Part shown: in pieces, positions 17,678-25,742 of the stretch
How positions within the stretch are numbered: position 1 is the first letter of the stretch
How the letters are laid out: each line of letters begins with the position of its first letter
Source: Halarchaeum rubridurum
Lineage (GTDB): Archaea > Halobacteriota > Halobacteria > Halobacteriales > Halobacteriaceae
Assembly: GCF_014647115.1 (NCBI RefSeq)
Contig: NZ_BMOO01000007.1
Coordinates: 1 to 64,000, forward strand
Direction: 5' to 3'
DNA: 64,000 nt
Program-made: the position numbers and the translations under genes
The notes under the pieces: generated by a model
Seen by the model: only the letters and a program-made list of their open reading frames with translations
What the model was told of the DNA's origin: nothing
The model's database searches: none

Positions 17678-17727
17678 GGGAGAGACGGTGCGTAGCCTAC
17701 AAATGGACCGCCGTTCTAGTCGGCGTC

Positions 17728-18576
17728 ATGAAAGTCGCCGACGTGATGACGCCGCGAGCGGACGTCGTAACCGTCTCGCTCCCGGGGACCCGCGACGACG
17801 TGCTGGAGTACCTCCAAGAGCGCCACTTCTCGGCCGTCCCCGTCGTGAAGGGGGAGGGCGACGAGGAGGTCTACCGGGGGCTCATCTCCCGCGCGGACCT
17901 GATCGAGGACCCCGACGAGGACCAGCTCGCGCTCCTGCTGCGCGAGGTCCCGACCACGACCGGCGACACGTCCGTCGTCGAGGTTGGTCGCCTGATGGCC
18001 ACCGAGGGCGCACGCCGCGTCCCCGTCGTCGACGGCGACCGACTCACCGGCATCGTCACCGTCACCGACGTCGTGCGCGCCATCGCGGACGGCGACGTCG
18101 CGGGCGACGCGACCTGCGGCGACCTCGCGCGCCGCGACGTGAACACGACCTACACGGGCACGCCGCTCCCCGTCGCGGAGCGCGAAATCGCGTACGCCGA
18201 CGTCCCCTACGCCATCGTGCTAGACGACGAGGGCGAGATGGCGGGCGTCCTCACCGAACCCGACGTCATCGACGTCGCGCGCGTCGTCGAGGGCGAGGAC
18301 GACGTCGGCGCGAGCGTTGCCGGCGACGACGACGAGTGGAAGTGGGAGGCCATCAAGGCCACCGGCAATCGCTACTTCCCGACGCGGAACGTCGAGATTC
18401 CGAGCGAACCCGTCAGCGAGTTCATGACCGCGGACCCCGTGACGGTGACGAAGCGCCGGACGGCCAAGGAGGCCGCCCAGCGGCTCCTCGAACACGACAT
18501 CGAACAGCTCCCCCTCGTGGAGGGCGACGCGCTCGCCGGCATCGTCCGGGACGTCGACCTCGTCGCCTCGCTATGA
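17728..18576 (+). CDS. Four-CBS-domain protein
   Basis: Protein of 282 aa made of CBS domains, which bind adenine nucleotides or SAM and regulate partners. MKVADVMTPRADVVTVSLPGT opens CBS1; FSAVPVVKGEG and RGLISRADL complete it. RRVPVVDGDRLTGIVTVTDVVRA is CBS2, YAIVLDDEGEMAGVLTEPDV is a degenerate CBS3, and VSEFMTADPVTVTKRRTAKEAAQ with EQLPLVEGDALAGIVRDVDL is CBS4. No catalytic domain is attached. Its stop overlaps the glyS start by ATGA, so the two are coupled; a direct functional link is not established. Confidence 0.92.
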   Translation: MKVADVMTPRADVVTVSLPGTRDDVLEYLQERHFSAVPVVKGEGDEEVYRGLISRADLIEDPDEDQLALLLREVPTTTGDTSVVEVGRLMATEGARRVPVVDGDRLTGIVTVTDVVRAIADGDVAGDATCGDLARRDVNTTYTGTPLPVAEREIAYADVPYAIVLDDEGEMAGVLTEPDVIDVARVVEGEDDVGASVAGDDDEWKWEAIKATGNRYFPTRNVEIPSEPVSEFMTADPVTVTKRRTAKEAAQRLLEHDIEQLPLVEGDALAGIVRDVDLVASL

Positions 18577-20312
18577 CGGACCTCGTCGAACTCGCCAAGC
18601 GCCGCGGGTTCTTCTTCCAGTCGAGCGAGGCCTACGGCGGCGTCTCCGGCTTCTACACCTACGGCCCGCAGGGCGCGTCGCTGAAGGAGCGCGTCGAGGA
18701 GACGTGGCGCGAGCGCTTCGCCCTCGCGGAGGGCCACATGCAGATCGACGCACCGACCGTCATGCCCGAACCCGTCTTCGAGGCGTCGGGCCACCTCGAC
18801 GGCTTCGACGACATGCTCGTCGAGTGCGCGGAGTGCGGCGAGAGCCACCGCGCCGACCACCTCATCGAGGGCGCGACGGACATCGAGGAGGCCGAGAGCC
18901 TCCCGACGGACGAGGTCGCGTCGCTCCTCGACGCCCACGACATCGACTGCCCGAGCTGCGGCGCGCCGCTCGCCGGCCAGCCCGTCGACGAGTTCAACCT
19001 CATGTTCGAGACGAACATCGGGCCGGGGACGAGCCAGACCGGCTACCTCCGCCCGGAGACCGCACAGGGCATCTTCGTCGAGTTCCCGCGCCTGAAGGAG
19101 TACGCCCGGGGCCAGCTCCCCTTCGGCGTCACGCAGGTCGGGAAGTCGTACCGGAACGAGATCAGCCCGCGGAACGCGCTCGTCCGCACCCGCGAGTTCA
19201 CGCAGGCCGAACTCGAACTCTTCGTCGACCCCGACGGGGACGAGCCGGACGTCTCGTCGGTCGCGGACGTCGAGGTGACGCTCTACCCCGCCGAGAACCA
19301 ACCGGAGGGCGACTACGTCGAGACGACCGTCGGCGAGGCCGTCGCGGAGGGCGTCGTCGACCCGTGGGTCGCCTACTACCTCGGCGTCGCCACGGAGTGG
19401 TACGAGACCATCGGCGTCGACTTCGAGCGCTTCCGCTACCGGCAACACCAGCCGGGCGAGCGCGCCCACTACGCCACCGATTGCTGGGACGCGGAGGCCG
19501 ACGTCTCCGCGCCGGACGAGGCGCCCGAGTGGATCGAGATCGCGGGCTACGCCTACCGGGGCGACTACGACCTCTCGAAGCACGGCGAGCACGGCACGGA
19601 GAACTTCACCGTCTTCACGCAGTACGACGAGCCGAAGACGGTCGAGCGCGCGAGCGTCGACCCCGACATGTCGTATCTCGGCCCCGAGTTCGGCGGGGCA
19701 GCCGCCGAGATCGCGGACGCCCTCGCGGCGCTCGCCGAGCGCGACCGCGCGGCCTTCGAGGGCGACGAGGTGACCGTCGACGTCGACGGCGAGAGCTACA
19801 CGGTCCCGACGGAGAAGACGGGCTTCGAGTTCGCAGAAGAGACCGAGGCGGGCCGGCACGTCACGCCGCACGTCGTCGAGCCCTCCATCGGCATCGACCG
19901 TACCGTCTACACGGTGCTCGCGCACGCCCACGAGGAGGACGAGGTCGACGAGGGCGAACGCACCGTCCTCCGCCTCGACCCGAGCGTCGCGCCGACCGAC
20001 GTCGCCGTCTTCCCGCTCATGGACAAGGACGGGATGGGCGAACGCGCCCACGAGATAGCCACCACCCTCCGCGGTGAGGGGCTCGACGTCACCTACGACG
20101 ACTCGGGCAACATCGGGCGTCGCTACCGGCGTCAGGACGAGGTCGGGACGCCGTTCTGCGTCACCGTCGACTACGAGAGCGTCGACGAGGAGCCCGAGAC
20201 CGTGACGCTGCGCGAGCGCGACAGCACCGACCAGGTCCGCGTCCCGAGCGCCGACCTCGCGTCGGTCCTCGCGGACCTCCGCGCGGGCGAGACGACCTTC
20301 GACGACCTGTAG
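18573..20312 (+). CDS. glyS: Glycyl-tRNA synthetase
   Basis: Class II aminoacyl-tRNA synthetase of the dimeric archaeal/eukaryotic type (579 aa) that charges tRNA-Gly. LAKRRGFFFQSSEAYGGVSGFYTYGPQG is the family N-terminus; CAECGE and CPSCGAPL form an inserted zinc module; FNLMFETNIGPG, LRPETAQGIFVEF (motif 2 region), SYRNEISPRNALVRTREFTQAE and EPSIGIDRTVYTVL (motif 3) are all present, followed by an anticodon-binding domain (VAVFPLMDKDGMGERAHEIA, GNIGRRYRRQDEVGTPF). Start overlaps the CBS-protein stop; the dolichol kinase gene begins at the base after its stop. Confidence 0.97.
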   Translation: MTDLVELAKRRGFFFQSSEAYGGVSGFYTYGPQGASLKERVEETWRERFALAEGHMQIDAPTVMPEPVFEASGHLDGFDDMLVECAECGESHRADHLIEGATDIEEAESLPTDEVASLLDAHDIDCPSCGAPLAGQPVDEFNLMFETNIGPGTSQTGYLRPETAQGIFVEFPRLKEYARGQLPFGVTQVGKSYRNEISPRNALVRTREFTQAELELFVDPDGDEPDVSSVADVEVTLYPAENQPEGDYVETTVGEAVAEGVVDPWVAYYLGVATEWYETIGVDFERFRYRQHQPGERAHYATDCWDAEADVSAPDEAPEWIEIAGYAYRGDYDLSKHGEHGTENFTVFTQYDEPKTVERASVDPDMSYLGPEFGGAAAEIADALAALAERDRAAFEGDEVTVDVDGESYTVPTEKTGFEFAEETEAGRHVTPHVVEPSIGIDRTVYTVLAHAHEEDEVDEGERTVLRLDPSVAPTDVAVFPLMDKDGMGERAHEIATTLRGEGLDVTYDDSGNIGRRYRRQDEVGTPFCVTVDYESVDEEPETVTLRERDSTDQVRVPSADLASVLADLRAGETTFDDL

Positions 20313-20873
20313 ATGCCCGAGTTCGGGCGGCGCGTCGTCCACGCTTCGGGGGCCGTCGTCCCGCTCGCGTGGCTCTTCGGCCTCGCGCCGTGGCGCTGGG
20401 TCGAGTGGGGCCTCGTCGGCGGGCTCGCGCTCGGCGCCGTCCTCGAATACTGCCGGCTCTCCGGGCGCGCGGAGTGGGCGATATACGACCGGCTCACCCG
20501 CGAGTACGAGCAGGAGAACCTCGCGGGCTACTTCCTCTACGTCGTCGGGATGGCCGTCACGGGGCTCCTCTTCCCGCCGGCGGTCGCCGCGCCCGCGATG
20601 TTGCTCCTCGCGCTCGCCGACCCCCTGAGCGGCCTGCTCCACACGGGCGGCGTCGGCCGCAAGCCGCTCGCCGTGATGGCCGCGACGTTCGCGCTCTGCG
20701 TCGTCCTCGCCGTGACGTCCGGCGTGGCGCTCCTACCGGCCGCCCTCGGCGCGCTCGGCGCGACGCTCGCGGACGGCCTGTCGCCGACGGTCCGGGGCCA
20801 CGTGGTCGACGACAACCTCACCATCCCGGTCGTCGCCGCGAGCGCGATGTGGGTCGGCGCGCAGGTCGCGTGA
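20313..20873 (+). CDS. Dolichol kinase / phosphatidate cytidylyltransferase-like membrane protein
   Basis: Integral membrane protein of 186 aa with about six hydrophobic helices, resembling the dolichol kinase / DGK1 / VTE5 group that uses CTP to phosphorylate long isoprenoid alcohols. It starts FGRRVVHASGAVVPL as in that group, has EYCRLSGRAEWAIYDRLTREYE on the cytoplasmic side, and LALADPLSGLLHTGG followed by LGATLADGLSPTVRGHVVDDNLTIP, which resemble the CTP-binding segments. It abuts glyS without a gap. Substrate is inferred, probably dolichol or a related polyprenol used in lipid-linked glycan synthesis. Confidence 0.8.
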   Translation: MPEFGRRVVHASGAVVPLAWLFGLAPWRWVEWGLVGGLALGAVLEYCRLSGRAEWAIYDRLTREYEQENLAGYFLYVVGMAVTGLLFPPAVAAPAMLLLALADPLSGLLHTGGVGRKPLAVMAATFALCVVLAVTSGVALLPAALGALGATLADGLSPTVRGHVVDDNLTIPVVAASAMWVGAQVA

Positions 20874-20920
20874 GCGGCCACAAGCTGTTTGCCGGGGGCG
20901 TGCGACGGTTCCGGAACGCC

Positions 20921-21037
20921 ATGACACCGATAGAGTGGGCGCTCGTGCTCGTCGTCGCGCTCGTGATCGTCGCGGCAGTGCTCTATCTCGTGGACAACGA
21001 ACTCCTCCTGGAGCTCGTGACCGAGGTCGTGGACTGA
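20921..21037 (+). CDS. Single-span small membrane protein
   Basis: A 38-aa protein with one hydrophobic helix (WALVLVVALVIVAAVLYLV) and a short acidic tail (LVTEVVD). The ATG at 20921 has a TGTTTG element about 30 bases upstream. Small proteins of this shape are common in haloarchaea and their role is unknown. The reading frame is short, so the call depends on the membrane-helix pattern and promoter spacing. Confidence 0.5.
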   Translation: MTPIEWALVLVVALVIVAAVLYLVDNELLLELVTEVVD

Positions 21038-21127
21038 CGCGGCGGCGCGGTGTCGGGACGCCGACGGCGCGGTCGGTCGCGTACACCCGACCGCGGGACT
21101 TTATAGCGTGACGCCCGACGTACCCCC

Positions 21128-23344
21128 GTGGCAGCCAGCGACCGGGACGCGGATACGGACGCCGAGTACCTCCGGTTCTTCCCGAAGCCGTCGCCGTACG
21201 AGAACCAGCGGGAGGCGATGGACCGCATCCGGGACGCCCTCGACAACGAGCGCGACGTGCTCTTCGAGGGGGCCTGCGGGACGGGCAAGACGCTCGCGTC
21301 GCTCGCGCCCGCGCTCGATCACGCCCGGGAGGAGGACAAGACGGTCGTCATCACGACGAACGTCCACCAGCAGATGCGCCAGTTCGTCCGCGACGCCCGC
21401 GAAATCCACGCCGGCGAGCCGATTCGCGCCGTCGTCTTCCGCGGCAAGGGGTCGATGTGTCACATCGACGTCGACTACCAGGAGTGTCAGGTGTTGCGGG
21501 ACAACACCTACGAGCTCGCGGAGACGGAGCGCGACAAGCGCCAGCTCGAACGCCAGCAGGAAGAGCTCCTCGACGCGGCGCGGGAGGGCGACGACGACGC
21601 CGCCGAGGCCCGGAGCGCCATCGTGGACGAGCTCGAAGCCCTCGACGAGGAGCTCGACGACCTCCGCGAGCAGAACGTCTGCGAGCGCTACTACGAGAAC
21701 CTCACGACGGAAAACGACGAGTTCGTCTCGTGGCTCTACGACGACGTGCGGACGCCCGACGACGTCTACGACTACGCCGAGGAGAACGGCCTCTGTGGCT
21801 ACGAGCTGCTGAAGGACGCGATGGAGGGCGTCGACCTCGCCGTCTGCAACTACCACCACCTGCTCGACCCGGGCATCCGCGCGCAGTTCTTCCGGTGGCT
21901 GGACCGGGACCCGGAGGACGTCGTCGTCGTCTTCGACGAGGCGCACAACGTCGAGGACGCGGCGCGCGACCACGCCTCGCGGGCGCTCACGGAGCAGACG
22001 CTCGAAGAAGCGCTGAACGAACTCGCGGGCGAGACGGAGACGGACGCGCGCGCCGAGTACGCGGAGAACGTCCTCGGGGCGTTCCGCGACGCGCTCGTGG
22101 AGACCTACGAGGGCGGGATCGGCCCGCACGGCGACGGCCCGCGCTCGTTCGACGCGGTCGGCGAGAACTGGGCGGACGTCCCGGTGGCGAACGACGAGAA
22201 GCGCGACGACCTGACGCTCGCCTTCCTCGGGGCCTACGAGGGTCGGGGCATCGGGAAGGACCTCGACGCCGCGATCTCGCTCGGCGAGGACCTGGACGAG
22301 GCCTACGAGGACGCCTATCGGAACGGCGAGGCGACGACGCGCGAGGAGTGTCAGACGCTCCAGGCCGCGACGTTCGTGGACGCCTACCTGACCGACGGCG
22401 ACGCGCTCGGACAGTACCCGACGGCGGCGGTGCGACGGGACGCGGGGACGAACGAGGTGTACGGCCGCGCCGAGCTCTACACGTGCATCCCGCGGGACGT
22501 CACGGCGGACCTCTTCGACGCCGTCCACGCGAGCGTGCTGATGTCCGCGACGCTCCGGCCGTTCGACGTCACGGGGGAGATTCTCGGTTTGGAGGACCCG
22601 GTGACGATGGCCTACGGTCTGGAGTTCCCCGAGGAGCGCCGCCGGACGTTCGCGCTCGACACCGAACCGCTGTTCTCCTCGAACCGCGACGACCCCGAGG
22701 TGCAGGACGAGGTCGCGGGCGTGCTCGCGGACGCCGCCGCGTTCACCGCCGGGAGCAGCCTCTTCTTCTTCCCGAGCTACGGGGAGGCAGAGCGCTACCA
22801 CGGCCTCGTCGAGCGCGAGGTCGAGGGAACGTGCTATCTCGATAGGGCGGGCGAGTCCGCGGAGGAGCTCCGGGAGCGCTTCGTCGCGGACGACTCGGGC
22901 GTGCTCTTTACCTCGCTCTGGGGGACGCTCGCGGAGGGCGTGAGCTTCGACGGCGACGACGCGCGGACGGTCGCGGTCGTCGGCGTCCCCTACCCGCGCC
23001 TCGACGCCCGCGCGGAAGCCGTGCAGGACGCCTACGACGAGGCGTTCGCGAAACCGGACGCCGGGTGGCGCTACGGCGTCGAGATACCGACGATTCGGAA
23101 GACGAGACAGGCCCTCGGGCGCGTCATCCGCTCGCCCGACGACTACGGCGTCCGGATGCTCGTCGACCGGCGCTACACGGCGGCGTCGCGCACGCGGATG
23201 CGCAAGTACAGCGTCAACGACGCCTTCCCCGCCGAGGAGCGCGCGGAGATGGTCGACATCGACCCGGAGAAGCTGAAGTTCGCCGTGCTGAACTTCTACG
23301 GCGACATGGAGGCGTGGGGCCCCGAGGGGCCGCCCGCGCCGTGA
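21128..23344 (+). CDS. XPD/Rad3-like ATP-dependent DNA helicase (DEAD_2 family)
   Basis: Superfamily 2 helicase of 738 aa. The Walker A motif is EGACGTGKTL (residues 47-56), Walker B/DEAH is VVVFDEAHNVED, and LMSATLRPFD and a C-terminal RVIRSPDDYGVRMLVDRRY give motifs III and VI. C111, C120, C185 and C223 lie between motifs I and II where XPD carries its iron-sulfur cluster, which supports an XPD/DinG assignment; their spacing is wider than in Sulfolobus XPD. A likely role is 5'-3' unwinding in repair. The GTG start has CTTTATAG 27 bases upstream, a leaderless promoter. Confidence 0.93.
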   Translation: MAASDRDADTDAEYLRFFPKPSPYENQREAMDRIRDALDNERDVLFEGACGTGKTLASLAPALDHAREEDKTVVITTNVHQQMRQFVRDAREIHAGEPIRAVVFRGKGSMCHIDVDYQECQVLRDNTYELAETERDKRQLERQQEELLDAAREGDDDAAEARSAIVDELEALDEELDDLREQNVCERYYENLTTENDEFVSWLYDDVRTPDDVYDYAEENGLCGYELLKDAMEGVDLAVCNYHHLLDPGIRAQFFRWLDRDPEDVVVVFDEAHNVEDAARDHASRALTEQTLEEALNELAGETETDARAEYAENVLGAFRDALVETYEGGIGPHGDGPRSFDAVGENWADVPVANDEKRDDLTLAFLGAYEGRGIGKDLDAAISLGEDLDEAYEDAYRNGEATTREECQTLQAATFVDAYLTDGDALGQYPTAAVRRDAGTNEVYGRAELYTCIPRDVTADLFDAVHASVLMSATLRPFDVTGEILGLEDPVTMAYGLEFPEERRRTFALDTEPLFSSNRDDPEVQDEVAGVLADAAAFTAGSSLFFFPSYGEAERYHGLVEREVEGTCYLDRAGESAEELRERFVADDSGVLFTSLWGTLAEGVSFDGDDARTVAVVGVPYPRLDARAEAVQDAYDEAFAKPDAGWRYGVEIPTIRKTRQALGRVIRSPDDYGVRMLVDRRYTAASRTRMRKYSVNDAFPAEERAEMVDIDPEKLKFAVLNFYGDMEAWGPEGPPAP

Positions 23345-23388
23345 ACACCGGCCGAACGTTTTTGCGGGCGTCCGACCAACACGCGCGT

Positions 23389-23631
23389 ATGAGCATCCAC
23401 CGGGAGATACGGTTGATAGAGGAGGGTGACGGCCGGTGGGCCGCGACCGACGAGGAACGAGGAATCACGGCTCGTGGCGGTTCGCGGACGGACGCACTCG
23501 ACGCGCTGGACGAACTCGTCGAGCGAACGACGGAGCCAGCGGACGGGCTCGGCAGCCGACTCTCCGGGATGGCGGGTGACCTCGACGTGGACGCCGTCGA
23601 TGCGGTGCGTGACGTCCGGGAGCACACGTGA
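23389..23631 (+). CDS. HicB-like antitoxin of a PIN toxin pair
   Basis: An 80-aa protein. EIRLIEEGDGRWAATDEERGITARGGSRTDALDALDELVE reads like the HicB half-RNase-H-like fold (strand, DEE turn, G-S/T-R helix cap, amphipathic helix). The C-terminal 35 residues would bind DNA or the toxin. It overlaps the PIN-domain gene by GTGA, the usual antitoxin-first order, and the pair stands alone between a helicase and a dehydrogenase. HicB proteins normally pair with HicA, not PIN toxins, so the antitoxin family is a tentative call. Confidence 0.7.
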   Translation: MSIHREIRLIEEGDGRWAATDEERGITARGGSRTDALDALDELVERTTEPADGLGSRLSGMAGDLDVDAVDAVRDVREHT

Positions 23632-24023
23632 GAGTCTTCCTCGACACGAACGTCTTCGTCGCCGCGGTCACGAGCGAAGCCGAGCACGGTCCGGTAGCGG
23701 TCGAACTGCTGGACGAGGACCACGAGTTCGTGACGTCGCTGCTCAACCTGATGGAGATGCGGACGGTGCTCACGAAGAAGCGACGTCTCGAAACCGAGCG
23801 CGCCGACGGGATAGAGGACGAGGTGCGAAGCGGCGTCGAGGTCGTCGTCCCCGACGCATCCGACCTCCGGGACGCGAACGCGCTCCAGCGCGAGACGTAC
23901 CTCTACCCGATGGGCTGCGTTATCCTCGCGTGCGCGGACGGGTGCGACGCGACGCTGGCGTCGTTCGACGCCGAACTCGTCGAGAACGGTGCCGTCACGC
24001 CGCAGAGTGTAGTGGAGGACTGA
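23628..24023 (+). CDS. PIN-domain ribonuclease toxin (VapC-like)
   Basis: A 131-aa PIN domain. Acidic metal ligands are visible in RVFLDTNVFVAAV (Asp6), LLNLMEMRTVL (Glu), and CVILACADGCDATLASFDAEL (two Asp). VapC toxins are Mg-dependent endoribonucleases that cut tRNA or rRNA and are neutralised by the neighbouring antitoxin. The GTG start sits inside the antitoxin stop. Length and motif spacing match VapC. The RNA target is unknown. Confidence 0.88.
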   Translation: MRVFLDTNVFVAAVTSEAEHGPVAVELLDEDHEFVTSLLNLMEMRTVLTKKRRLETERADGIEDEVRSGVEVVVPDASDLRDANALQRETYLYPMGCVILACADGCDATLASFDAELVENGAVTPQSVVED

Positions 24024-24035
24024 CGTGGTGGCAGC

Positions 24036-24932
24036 CTACTCGGCGACGCGCGCTTCTTCGCCGGCGAGCATCTCGATCACCTGCATGACGCCGGAGTTGT
24101 CGTCGCGGCCCATCCCGTTCGCGCACATGCTCTTGTAGAGTTCGTGGGCGAGTTCGGTGAGCGGCATCGGCGCGTCGAAGGACTCGCCGGCGTCGGTGGC
24201 GATGCGGAGGTCCTTGTACTGGTAGTCGGCGAAGAAGCCGGGGTCGAAGTCGCCGCGTATCATGTCCGGTGCGCGGTTGTCGAGCGTCCAGCAGCCCGCG
24301 GCGCCCCCCGAAATTGCGTCGACGACGGCGTCGAGGTTCGCGCCGGCCTTCTGTGCGAAGACGAGCGCTTCGCTGACGCCGACCATCTGGGCGGCGACGA
24401 CGATCTGGTTGCAGGCCTTCGTCGTCTGGCCGGCCCCGCTCGGGCCGCAGTGCGTGATCGTCTCGCCCGTCGCCTCGAAGAACTCCATGCAGGCCTCGAA
24501 GACGGCGGGGTCACCGCCGACCATGATGGAGAGCGTGGCGTCGATGGCGCCCTCCTCGCCGCCGCTTATCGGCGCGTCGAGCACGTCGACGCCGGCGTCG
24601 GCGAGGTCCGCGGCGAGTTCCTCGGTGGCGACGGGGTTGATCGTGGAGTGATCGACGTAGACGTCGCCGTCGTCGAAGCCCGCGAGGAGCCCGTCCTCGC
24701 CGTATACGACCGACTCGACGGCGGGCGTGTCGGGGAGGCAGGTGAAGACGACCTCGGCGCGCTCGGCGACGGCGCGGGGGGTGTCCGCGACCGCGCCGCC
24801 GTGTGCGGCGAGTTCCTCTTCGGGGTCGTCCGAGCGGTTGTGGCCGACGACGTCGTAGCCGGCGTCGAGGAGGTTGGTCGCCATCGGGAGGCCCATGATG
24901 CCGAGACCGACGAAGCCGAGCGTTGGTGCCAT
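24036..24932 (-). CDS. NAD(P)-dependent beta-hydroxyacid dehydrogenase (2-hydroxy-3-oxopropionate reductase type)
   Basis: Enzyme of 298 aa of the 3-hydroxyisobutyrate / tartronate semialdehyde reductase family. GFVGLGIMGLPMATNLLDAGYDV is the Rossmann dinucleotide site; DVLDAPISGGEEGAIDATLSIMVGG is the substrate-binding signature; the catalytic lysine lies in GAGQTTKACNQIVVAAQ. Substrate within the family cannot be told from sequence. The ATG at 24932 follows the start pattern of the family (MAPTLGFVGLG). It runs opposite to the toxin gene, the two stops being 12 bases apart. Confidence 0.92.
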   Translation of the reverse strand: MAPTLGFVGLGIMGLPMATNLLDAGYDVVGHNRSDDPEEELAAHGGAVADTPRAVAERAEVVFTCLPDTPAVESVVYGEDGLLAGFDDGDVYVDHSTINPVATEELAADLADAGVDVLDAPISGGEEGAIDATLSIMVGGDPAVFEACMEFFEATGETITHCGPSGAGQTTKACNQIVVAAQMVGVSEALVFAQKAGANLDAVVDAISGGAAGCWTLDNRAPDMIRGDFDPGFFADYQYKDLRIATDAGESFDAPMPLTELAHELYKSMCANGMGRDDNSGVMQVIEMLAGEEARVAE

Positions 24933-24970
24933 GGGGACACGAACGGCGAGCGGGGCCGAAAAACCTCGGT

Positions 24971-25483
24971 TCAGGCCGGCAGGCTCACGGCCTCGATCCG
25001 CTCGCCGTGGCGGGCGTCGTAGAACTCGAGTTCGGAGACGGTCCACGTGACGGGGTCGAAGTCGTGGTCGCGCACGCGTTCGACGGCCGCCGTGTCGCCG
25101 TCACGGGCGAGCGTGACGTGGGGGACGTAGTCGTCGCCCTCGATGCCGTCGACCCCCCCGAGGTCGGCGACGAGTCGGCGGTGGACGCGTTCGAGGCCGG
25201 GGCTCTCGACGGCGAGGTAGACGAGCGGACCGGGGCCGCGTGCGGGGCGCTCGAAGACGCCGACGTCGGCGACGCGGGCCTCGAAGGCGGGTGCGCCGCG
25301 GAGGGCGGCCTTCGCCTCGCGGGCGGCGCGGAGGTACTCGCGGCGGTCGGCGGCGTCGAGGCGCTTGGCGACGAGCGTCGCGTCGCGGGATTCGCGAACG
25401 CGCTCGAAGCCGGTGAGGAGCGGGCGGAACTCGCGGAACAGCTCGCGAACGGGGGGCGGAAGGGGGACGCCGACGCTGTACAC
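24971..25483 (-). CDS. LigT/2'-5' RNA ligase-like (2H phosphoesterase) protein lacking one His motif
   Basis: A 170-aa protein of the 2H phosphoesterase superfamily, whose members act on 2'-5' linkages and cyclic phosphates using two HxT/S motifs. The second motif is intact (YVPHVTLARDGD, about residue 120). At the position of the first, the sequence reads RDATLVAKRL with no histidine, and the N-terminal half contains no histidine at all. The fold is otherwise recognisable (VYLAVESPGLERVHRRLV). It may be inactive or use a changed mechanism. It is followed by the dehydrogenase gene 38 bases downstream. Confidence 0.75.
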   Translation of the reverse strand: MYSVGVPLPPPVRELFREFRPLLTGFERVRESRDATLVAKRLDAADRREYLRAAREAKAALRGAPAFEARVADVGVFERPARGPGPLVYLAVESPGLERVHRRLVADLGGVDGIEGDDYVPHVTLARDGDTAAVERVRDHDFDPVTWTVSELEFYDARHGERIEAVSLPA

Positions 25484-25619
25484 GCCCCGCCGTTGGCGAC
25501 GCGCGCGTATCGGCCTTTCCGTCGGCGCGCGACGCCCGAGGCGGAACGGGACGGGACGCGGCGCGGGCCCGTCGTGCCGTGTGATGGCATACTAAACAAG
25601 TGTTGCAGAGTCGAAAGCG

Positions 25620-25626
25620 CTTAATA
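25620..25626 (+). promoter_or_regulatory. TATA box for the argG leader
   Basis: CTTAATA at 25620-25626 lies 28 bases before an ATG at 25654, the standard spacing for a leaderless haloarchaeal transcript. If used, it would make an argG mRNA with a leader of about 180 bases. A second TATA-like CCTTTAG at 25731-25737 could drive a shorter transcript. Confidence 0.45.
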
Positions 25627-25653
25627 TCGCCACCGGACAAGTGGCGCACAACG

Positions 25654-25737
25654 ATGTCGCGGCTCACCGCTCCCACGCACGTCTTCTCCGGGAGCGGCGC
25701 GGCCGGCCGACGGCGACGACGACCGGGGTCCCTTTAG
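25654..25737 (+). CDS. Candidate Arg-rich leader peptide of the argG operon
   Basis: A 27-codon ORF, MSRLTAPTHVFSGSGAAG followed by five consecutive Arg codons (CGA CGG CGA CGA CGA at codons 19-23), then PGSL and TAG. It begins 28 bases after a TATA box and its stop lies inside a GGGGTC-CCTTTA-GACCCC hairpin (25725-25742). Arg-codon runs before a hairpin upstream of an arginine operon suggest attenuation by charged tRNA-Arg. GC-rich DNA often gives Arg-rich chance frames, so this stays a hypothesis. Confidence 0.3.
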   Translation: MSRLTAPTHVFSGSGAAGRRRRRPGSL

Positions 25738-25742
25738 ACCCC
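25725..25742 (+). promoter_or_regulatory. Hairpin overlapping the leader-ORF stop upstream of argG
   Basis: GGGGTC (25725-25730), loop CCTTTA, GACCCC (25737-25742): a perfect 6-bp GC-rich stem that includes the stop codon of the Arg-rich ORF. It could act in attenuation with that ORF, or the loop could simply be a TATA element (CCTTTAG) for argG. Confidence 0.4.

Larger units (their letters stand above)
17200..17727. other. 528-bp intergenic region with AT-rich island and duplicated segment
   Basis: No convincing gene is seen. From about 17225 to 17395 the DNA is much more AT-rich than its surroundings and holds the palindrome CGTTCGT-N6-ACGAACG (17330-17349) next to TATAT. From 17502 to 17677 a segment of about 81 bases is present twice in tandem, each copy with a CTCACCCCC/GGGGGTGAG hairpin, ending just before the CBS-protein gene. 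Confidence 0.6.
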
